From an uncultured bacterium (GTDB taxonomy: Bacteria; Patescibacteriota; Minisyncoccia; Phycocordibacterales; GWA1-40-21), in the NCBI GenBank assembly GCA_903824735.1, contig CAIJXO010000076.1, positions 1 to 5,606 of the forward strand: DNA of 5,606 nucleotides, read 5' to 3'. The notes beneath the pieces are model-generated. The model saw only the letters and a list, made by a program, of their open reading frames with translations. It ran no database searches and had not been told where the DNA came from. The position numbers and the translations under genes were made by a program. Of this stretch, positions 1-4,322 are shown in pieces. Positions within the stretch are counted from its first letter, which is position 1. Each line of letters starts with the position of its first letter.

Positions 1-98
1 CGGCTATGCAAAGAGTCAAAGATGAATTCAAGACATATCTTGTCATTGGGGAAACTTTTCAATAGCTCCCTGATTCCAAACTTAGAAGTACGAGACAT
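1..98 (-). CDS. Transposase N-terminus, probably IS1595 family (partial, runs off left edge)
   Basis: An open frame starts with ATG at 98 and reads leftward off the window, giving 32 codons. The visible peptide contains FPNDKICLEFIFDSLH (about residues 16-31). This resembles the start of the IS1595-type transposase zinc-ribbon domain, whose usual pattern is F-P-(D/N)-(D/E)-x-x-C-L-E-(Y/F)-(I/L)-F just before the first CxxC. The zinc-binding cysteines and the catalytic domain would lie beyond the edge and cannot be seen. The stretch is intact as far as it goes, so nothing here suggests decay. It is oriented like the neighbouring dus operon but is separated from it by a terminator. A match this short could be misleading; another zinc-ribbon transposase is the main alternative. 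Confidence 0.6.
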   Translation of the reverse strand, partial: MSRTSKFGIRELLKSFPNDKICLEFIFDSLHS

Positions 99-104
99 AA
101 CCCT

Positions 105-113
105 ATTCTAACA
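105..113 (-). promoter_or_regulatory. Extended -10 promoter of the transposase
   Basis: On the minus strand TGTTAGAAT (113-105) matches an extended -10 element: TG, one base, then TAGAAT with five of six bases matching TATAAT. No -35 hexamer is recognisable at the usual distance. Transcription would start about 7 bases downstream, near base 98, which is the A of the ATG, so the message could be leaderless. Confidence 0.4.
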
Positions 114-127
114 CCAGTGGGGCGTGT

Positions 128-152
128 GGGGATACGTCCCTTTTAGACACTT
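128..152 (-). repeat. Candidate terminal inverted-repeat segment of the IS, with a small hairpin
   Basis: Read on the minus strand this begins AAGTGTCTAAAAGGGACG and ends TATCCCC. It includes the near-palindrome AGGGACGTATCCCC (141-128), which can fold as a GGGA/TCCC stem with a four-base loop. It lies where the outer end of the element is expected, 30-55 bases before the transposase start. No partner repeat is visible because the other end is off the window, so the call rests on position and shape only. Confidence 0.35.
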
Positions 153-165
153 TATTTTAAATATT

Positions 166-190
166 AAAAAATACCCTTATTTTACAGGGT
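166..190 (-). terminator. Intrinsic terminator ending the serS-ftsQ-dus operon
   Basis: On the minus strand ACCCT (190-186) pairs with AGGGT (177-173) across an 8-base loop. After one intervening A this is followed by a run of six T (171-166). The loop contains the dus stop codon (184-182), so the stem overlaps the end of the gene. The stem is only 5 bp and may be leaky, but its placement at the operon end, just before a separately transcribed IS, supports the call. Confidence 0.6.
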
Positions 191-1159
191 TTTTAGAAAC
201 TCATTAATAACCCCCTCCACTTCCCCATAATTATTCGCCTCCATTAGCTTTACGCGCAGGTCATTCGCTCTAGCGAAGCCGTTTACGTACGCTTTAAAAT
301 GCTTTTTCATTACCGAAAAGTTTTTACGATCACCTAAAACTTGTTCAAACAATTTTGTATGTTCCAGAAGGATAGTTAGTCTTTTTTCAATGGTAATATC
401 CTCTAGTTTTAATTCTTTATTAAAAAACCACGGCGCCCCAAACGCCCCTCTACCAATCATGACTCCGTCGCAGCCAGCTAGTTGAGCGCGTGCTTCCCCA
501 TCAGCTAAAGTCTTTACATCGCCATTGCCGATAACAACAACGTTTTTACCACTCGCTTTCACGATTTCCACTACTCGGCCGACATCACCCCAGCGTGCTG
601 GTACTTGTGACAATTCTTTCTTGGTACGCGCATGAATGGTCAAGGCCGAAATCTTTTCTTTCAATAATTCAGGAATCCATTCTTCAAGTTGATCACGATT
701 AAAGCCGGTGCGTGTCTTTATTGAAACCGGAATCTTTTTGCCAGCATTAGAGATACCGTCAAGCGCCGCACGGATAATGGCTCGAGCTAATTCCGGCGTC
801 TGAATCAAAGCCGCACCTGCTCCTTGCTTTAAAACACTGCGGTCGGGACAACCCATATTAATGTCTACCCCATCAAAACCGAGTTCAGCGATAAGTTTGC
901 TCGCTCCATATATAGTCTCGGGATTGGCTCCAAAGATTTGCGCTACAATCGGACGCTCAGCTTCAGAGAATTTGAGCATATGCATCAGCTTTTCTTTTCC
1001 GCGTGAGCAGAGTCCGTCAGCAGAGACAAATTCCGTCCACAAGACATCGGGCTTGCCATATTTAGCAAACATCGCTCGAAACGGCGCATCAGTCACGTCA
1101 AGCATTGGCGCCAGGCAGAAAAAGGGCTTGTTTAATTTTTCCCAGAAATTTTTGCTCAT
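182..1159 (-). CDS. dus: tRNA-dihydrouridine synthase (DusB-like)
   Basis: The product is a 325-residue FMN-dependent enzyme that reduces uridine to dihydrouridine in the D-loop region of tRNA using NADPH, in the cytoplasm. The TIM-barrel opens with LAPMLDVTDAPFR (17-29). NMGCPDRSVLKQGAGAAL (101-118) carries the catalytic proton-donor Cys104. SIKTR (146-150), TIHARTK (174-180), IGNGDV (210-215) and MIGRGAFGAPWFF (234-246) are the expected FMN- and tRNA-contacting motifs. The C-terminal helical part (about 255-325) includes KKHFKAYVNGF (285-295), like the DusB RKH...YLKG segment. Length is normal for the family. The ATG overlaps the stop codon of the upstream ftsQ-like gene by four bases (ATGA) with no clear Shine-Dalgarno sequence, so translation is probably coupled. 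It is the last gene of the operon. The motifs favour the DusB type, but the exact uridine target cannot be read from sequence. Confidence 0.95.
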   Translation of the reverse strand: MSKNFWEKLNKPFFCLAPMLDVTDAPFRAMFAKYGKPDVLWTEFVSADGLCSRGKEKLMHMLKFSEAERPIVAQIFGANPETIYGASKLIAELGFDGVDINMGCPDRSVLKQGAGAALIQTPELARAIIRAALDGISNAGKKIPVSIKTRTGFNRDQLEEWIPELLKEKISALTIHARTKKELSQVPARWGDVGRVVEIVKASGKNVVVIGNGDVKTLADGEARAQLAGCDGVMIGRGAFGAPWFFNKELKLEDITIEKRLTILLEHTKLFEQVLGDRKNFSVMKKHFKAYVNGFARANDLRVKLMEANNYGEVEGVINEFLKTL

Positions 1160-1959
1160 TTATCTACTTTACCGATAACAATCTTACTGTCAAAGCGTAA
1201 ATCGATGTATTTAATGCTCTGACTATCTTTCACTAAATCTAAATTATCCGAATCAATCGCTTTAAATAGGTTCTCAAAAGCCACATCAAACCCCCCTTCT
1301 TTATCATTAAAGATAATTTCTGGTCCCGAAGTTAGAGTGAAGTGAAAATCAAAACCGTCAAAATAAATTTCGCCTACCTCAATCCCGGCATCGGCCAAGA
1401 TATCGATCAGAGCAAATATTTCATGGTAGAAACTGTCATCAATTTTACCGTATGTTCTCACAAAAAGATTACCGGAAAAGATTGGGGCTTGGTCAAAGAC
1501 GAAGCCGTCCTTGTCGACAAAATAACAGACCGGGTTCACGGCTTTAGGATCATCCCCACACCAGACGGAATGCGGTTTACGTTCGACAACGGTAATCGCG
1601 ACCGTCTGCCAACCCCGCCAGGAAACATCAACTTCTTTAATTGTCTTAAATTGTTCTAAAATATTACGCTTCAGTCCAGACATTGGAAAAATAAGGAAAT
1701 TACGTCGAGCAAAGAGTCCGATATAACGATCGGCAGTTGTGCTATTTGCCGTTGCGAGTATATCATCAGTCGAGACAGAGTTATTTCCAGAAATCAAAAA
1801 AGTTTTTATAACTAGTTTATCGTGACCAGAAGCAATCGCTAATCCAAAGACAATTACTAGCAAGAAAAAAGTAATGATTGAAAAACGTACCCAAAATAGA
1901 CGGCGTTTTTTCGCCCGCGCCTGGGAGGAACCGAGATTGAGATTTCTTTTGACAGACAT
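1156..1959 (-). CDS. ftsQ: FtsQ/DivIB-like cell-division membrane protein with POTRA domain
   Basis: The product has 267 residues with the FtsQ layout. A short basic cytoplasmic tail (SQARAKKRR, 12-20) precedes a single membrane helix (about 24-44). A POTRA-like domain begins with FLISGNNSVSTDDIL (54-68) and runs to VVERKPHSVW (124-133), the typical V-x-E-R-x-P-x-x-W end of POTRA in FtsQ. A beta domain follows, ending in YIDLRFDSKIVIG (251-263), which resembles the C-terminal FtsQ signature I-D-L-R. In known systems FtsQ recruits FtsB/FtsL to the division septum. Two cysteines (134 and 145), predicted to be outside the membrane, flank a short loop. The gene starts directly after the serS stop codon (TAG then ATG, no gap) and overlaps dus by four bases. 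No mur, ftsA or ftsZ gene lies beside it, so it is detached from a dcw cluster. The family call is good; the exact role is inferred. Confidence 0.8.
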   Translation of the reverse strand: MSVKRNLNLGSSQARAKKRRLFWVRFSIITFFLLVIVFGLAIASGHDKLVIKTFLISGNNSVSTDDILATANSTTADRYIGLFARRNFLIFPMSGLKRNILEQFKTIKEVDVSWRGWQTVAITVVERKPHSVWCGDDPKAVNPVCYFVDKDGFVFDQAPIFSGNLFVRTYGKIDDSFYHEIFALIDILADAGIEVGEIYFDGFDFHFTLTSGPEIIFNDKEGGFDVAFENLFKAIDSDNLDLVKDSQSIKYIDLRFDSKIVIGKVDK

Positions 1960-3243
1960 CTATTGTTTAGCGATCACACTTTTGCCCATATACTTCTGTA
2001 GAACTTCCGGAATCTTGATTGAGCCGTCAGCTTGCTGATTGTTTTCCATGATAGCTACTAATGTCCGACCTACAGCGATTGCCGTTGCATCGTTCATGTG
2101 TACGAAATCAGGCTTTTCGTCTTTTTTCTTGAAACGCGTATTTAATCGACGGGATTGATAAGAAGTCATAAGATCTGAAGTCTGAGTCTCACGATATTTA
2201 TTTTGACCTGGCATCCAAGTCTCAATATCAAATTGACGATGATCAGGACCGCCCATATCACCAGTACAAATCAGAACTACTTGATACGGTAAACCTAGAG
2301 ATTTCATAATATATTCCTGAATGGCAACAAAGAAATCCTGCTCTTGATATGAATGCTCTGGTAGACAAAAACTTTCTAGCTCAAGTTTATCAAATTGATG
2401 CATACGAATGATTCCACGTGTATCTTTACTTGCAGCTCCCGCCTCACGTCTGAAAGCCGTTGAGTAGCCAGCATAACGGATTGGTAACTTCTCGGCAGGA
2501 ATAACTTCGTCCATATGAATCGGACCGAGGGTATGTTCGGCACTTCCAACTAAATATAAATCATCGGCCTCGGTATGATATCGTTCTTCTCTTGGCTCAA
2601 GTCTCGCCATACGATTCATAACCGCTGGCTTCACAAATACCGGTGGAATAATCGGCACGAAAGGTTTAGGGCTAATATTGAGGCCAGAATCATTTTTGAT
2701 TTTTGTTAACGTGTCTTCGTTTACTAAAATCTCTAGAGCAAACTGAATAAGAGCAAACTGCATCAGCGCCAAATCGCCTTTCAAATACGTAAAACGTGGA
2801 CCAGAAACATTTGCCGCTCTCTCATTATCGATCAGATCTAATTCGACACCAAGCTCCCAGTGTTCTTTCGGCTTAAAAGCAAAACTTGGCTTTTCACCAA
2901 CCTGTCTGACAACCTTATTCCCTGACTCGTCTGGACCAACTGGCGTATCTGCTGATGGAATGTTCGGTAAAAGAATCATTAGTGACATAAATTTTTTGTC
3001 GAGGTCCACTAATTTGGCTTCTACAGTGACCACTTCCTTCTTAAGAGCAACGCCTTCATCGACAGCACGATTTTGTGCCGCAATATTTCGCTTTTGATTT
3101 AGTTCATCGAGTTTATTTCTTAATTCTTTTCTTTCTTCATAGACAGCCAAAAGCTCATCGAGGTTTACCTCTTTTGAATGCTTGTTTTTTATCGCCTCTT
3201 CCACAATACCTCTATTTTCCTTTACAAATTTAATGTCTAGCAT
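1960..3243 (-). CDS. serS: Seryl-tRNA synthetase
   Basis: This 427-residue class II synthetase charges tRNA-Ser, and tRNA-Sec where present, with serine in the cytoplasm. It opens MLDIKFVKEN and continues with the long antiparallel coiled-coil tRNA-binding arm (about 28-90). KEHWELGVELDLID (126-139) and ERAANVSGPRF (141-151) lead into motif 1. Motif 2 is FRREAGAASKDTRGIIRMHQ (264-283). Motif 3 is around AVGRTLVAIMENNQQADG (390-407), and IPEVLQKYMG (411-420) closes the protein as usual. The serine-site T-A-E is S-A-E here, within LVGSAEHTLGPIH (231-243), and the usual SCSN segment reads TQTSD (353-357). These are variants, with no sign of damage. It is the first gene of the operon, 53 bases from the nearest promoter -10 element. 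The ATG has no Shine-Dalgarno sequence in front of it (TTTTAATAAAAC), but it matches the family start exactly. Confidence 0.97.
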   Translation of the reverse strand: MLDIKFVKENRGIVEEAIKNKHSKEVNLDELLAVYEERKELRNKLDELNQKRNIAAQNRAVDEGVALKKEVVTVEAKLVDLDKKFMSLMILLPNIPSADTPVGPDESGNKVVRQVGEKPSFAFKPKEHWELGVELDLIDNERAANVSGPRFTYLKGDLALMQFALIQFALEILVNEDTLTKIKNDSGLNISPKPFVPIIPPVFVKPAVMNRMARLEPREERYHTEADDLYLVGSAEHTLGPIHMDEVIPAEKLPIRYAGYSTAFRREAGAASKDTRGIIRMHQFDKLELESFCLPEHSYQEQDFFVAIQEYIMKSLGLPYQVVLICTGDMGGPDHRQFDIETWMPGQNKYRETQTSDLMTSYQSRRLNTRFKKKDEKPDFVHMNDATAIAVGRTLVAIMENNQQADGSIKIPEVLQKYMGKSVIAKQ

Positions 3244-3272
3244 GTTTTATTAAAATTAAAATCTAGTCGTTT

Positions 3273-3281
3273 TTATCCACA
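3273..3281 (+). promoter_or_regulatory. DnaA-box 9-mer in the serS leader
   Basis: TTATCCACA is an exact match to the high-affinity DnaA box consensus TTATNCACA. It lies between the predicted serS transcription start (near 3290) and the serS ATG, where a bound protein could block elongation. The same 9-mer, inside an identical 13-mer, recurs at 4274-4282. Binding is inferred only. Confidence 0.5.
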
Positions 3282-3296
3282 TTTTTAATACTTTTA

Positions 3297-3325
3297 ATTA
3301 TAACAATTAATGCTATAATTCACAA
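3297..3325 (-). promoter_or_regulatory. Promoter of the serS-ftsQ-dus operon
   Basis: On the minus strand the -35 box is TTGTGA (3325-3320, four of six bases matching TTGACA). A 17-base spacer follows, then a perfect -10 TATAAT (3302-3297). This predicts a start near 3290 and a leader of about 45 bases, too short for a T-box riboswitch. The -35 box abuts the -10 of the divergent dprA promoter, so the two polymerase sites overlap and probably exclude each other. Confidence 0.65.
3311..3319 (+). promoter_or_regulatory. Extended -10 promoter of dprA
   Basis: TGCTATAAT is a perfect extended -10 element (TGn followed by TATAAT). The -35 region is poor: TTTTAA at 3292-3297 gives only three of six matches at 16-base spacing. 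The predicted start is near 3326, at the very first bases of the inverted repeat that fills the leader. Confidence 0.65.
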
Positions 3326-3326
3326 T

Positions 3327-3368
3327 CCAAACTAATTAAGTGTACCGAGAAATACTTAATTAGTTTGG
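3327..3368 (+). repeat. 15-bp perfect inverted repeat filling the dprA leader
   Basis: The left arm CCAAACTAATTAAGT (3327-3341) is the exact reverse complement of the right arm (3354-3368), with 12 bases between. In RNA a G-U and a U-A pair (3342-3353 and 3343-3352) extend the stem to 17 pairs with an 8-base loop. It begins where dprA transcription is predicted to start and ends 7 bases before the ATG. There is no T-run after it in either direction, so it does not look like a terminator. It may stabilise the message, limit ribosome access, or act as a DNA operator. Each arm is itself close to palindromic around TAATTA. Confidence 0.85.
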
Positions 3369-3375
3369 CGTAATT

Positions 3376-4272
3376 ATGAGAACTAACAAACACCCAATCG
3401 ATCAAGAGTTCCCCGTGCGTGAATTAGCGAAAAGAGAATTTCCGCCACAGTTATTACAAATTCCCCAACCACCAGACAGACTTTTTATTCGTGGCGAATT
3501 GCCCGGACTCGATACCAAGCTCTTGTGCGTCGTCGGTAGTCGTAAATATACAAGTTATGGTAGAGAAGCTTGCGAAAAACTGATCGCCGGCCTACGGGGT
3601 TACGATGTCGCGATTGTCTCGGGACTGGCGATTGGTATCGATGCGATAGCGCACCGCGCGGCACTCGATGCCGGACTAAAAACTATTGCCATACCTGGTT
3701 CAGGACTTGGCGTCGAAGCGATTCACCCCATCGTCCATGTCGGATTGATGGAAAGAATCCTAAACTGCGGCGGCTGTCTTCTATCGGAATTTGAAACAGA
3801 TTTTAAATCAACACTTTGGGGCTTTCCCAAAAGAAACAGAATCATGGCCGGGTTTTCACACGCGATACTAATAATAGAGGCTCAAATAAAATCTGGGACT
3901 TTAATCACTTCACGCTTAGCCACTGACTATAATAAAGACGTACTGACCGTGCCGGGATCAATCTTTTCCAAAACCTCCGAAGGCCCGCACTTATTAATCA
4001 GGCTCGGTGCAACACCGATTACGAAACCGGAAGAACTGATCGCTGCTCTCGGCTTTGAGTCAAAAGACGGCGAACCAAAAAATCTTGAACTAGGATACGC
4101 TGACTGCTCCAGAGAAGAAAAAGAAATTCTGACTTTACTCACTGAACCTAAACCACGCGATGAAATTTTGCGCAGTTTAAATATGCCAGCAAGTGAAGTA
4201 AATGCATTATTAACCGTGATGGAACTCAAAGGTCTGATTACGGAAAGTCTGGGCGAAATTAGATTGACCTAA
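3376..4272 (+). CDS. dprA: DNA-processing protein DprA/Smf
   Basis: The 298-residue product belongs to the DprA family, which binds incoming single-stranded DNA, shields it and loads RecA during natural transformation. The extended Rossmann fold is clear: VVGSRKYTSYGREA (52-65), SGLAIGIDAIAHRAAL (82-97), IPGSGLGVEAIHP (106-118), SEFETD (137-142), FPKRNRIMAGFS (150-161), EAQIKSGTLITSRLA (168-182) and VPGSIFSKTSEGPHLLIRLGA (192-212). A C-terminal winged-helix-like segment (about 244-298, EILRSLNMPASEVNALLTVMELKGLI) matches the DML1-type domain. There is no room for the N-terminal SAM domain of many homologues, so this is a compact form. The usual YP after the G-x-x-x-x motif reads HP (117-118). 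The ATG follows a long hairpin by 7 bases and has no Shine-Dalgarno sequence. topA follows after 50 bases. Confidence 0.95.
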   Translation: MRTNKHPIDQEFPVRELAKREFPPQLLQIPQPPDRLFIRGELPGLDTKLLCVVGSRKYTSYGREACEKLIAGLRGYDVAIVSGLAIGIDAIAHRAALDAGLKTIAIPGSGLGVEAIHPIVHVGLMERILNCGGCLLSEFETDFKSTLWGFPKRNRIMAGFSHAILIIEAQIKSGTLITSRLATDYNKDVLTVPGSIFSKTSEGPHLLIRLGATPITKPEELIAALGFESKDGEPKNLELGYADCSREEKEILTLLTEPKPRDEILRSLNMPASEVNALLTVMELKGLITESLGEIRLT

Positions 4273-4273
4273 T

Positions 4274-4282
4274 TTATCCACA
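4274..4282 (+). promoter_or_regulatory. DnaA-box 9-mer upstream of topA
   Basis: TTATCCACA again matches the DnaA box consensus exactly, and the surrounding 13 bases TTTATCCACATTT are identical to those at 3272-3284, in the same orientation. It starts two bases after the dprA stop codon and ends one base before the candidate topA -35 box, a typical place for a regulator of initiation. Binding is inferred only. Confidence 0.5.
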
Positions 4283-4283
4283 T

Positions 4284-4312
4284 TTGCCAAAAAAGTGAAA
4301 ACTGTGTAATAC
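4284..4312 (+). promoter_or_regulatory. Candidate topA promoter
   Basis: The -35 box TTGCCA (4284-4289) matches five of six bases of TTGACA. The -10 is either TAATAC (4307-4312, 17-base spacer, three of six) or TGTAAT (4305-4310, 15-base spacer, five of six). Transcription would start near 4317-4319, leaving only a few bases before the ATG at 4323. topA may also be read through from dprA, since no terminator lies between them. Confidence 0.45.
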
Positions 4313-4322
4313 TGAACGAACA

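Larger units (their letters stand above)
1..152 (-). mobile_element. One end of an insertion sequence (IS1595-like), incomplete
   Basis: The transposase start at 98 is preceded on its own strand by about 55 bases that belong to no other gene. These are more GC-rich (CCCCACACGCCCCAC) than the AT-rich spacer at 153-172. The composition step near 152 is the best guess for the element's boundary. The other end and any target duplication lie outside the window, so the boundary is approximate. The element sits just downstream of the dus terminator, a neutral landing place that breaks no gene visible here. Confidence 0.45.

Noticed and set aside
861..1178. Plus-strand open frame of 105 codons opposite dus
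   Set aside because: It lies wholly antisense to strongly conserved Dus motifs, has no family resemblance and no start signal.
1342..1659. Plus-strand open frame of 105 codons opposite ftsQ
   Set aside because: Antisense shadow of the POTRA and beta region; the peptide shows no domain pattern.
3244..3290. T-box or serine-responsive riboswitch before serS
   Set aside because: The predicted leader is only about 45 bases, with no terminator stem and no T-box sequence.
3327..3368. Inverted repeat as a bidirectional terminator
   Set aside because: There is no T-run after either arm, the stem is AT-rich, and it lies directly before a start codon.
3927..4229. Minus-strand open frame opposite the dprA 3' end
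   Set aside because: The opposite strand encodes conserved DprA motifs; this low-complexity Ser-rich peptide is a shadow.
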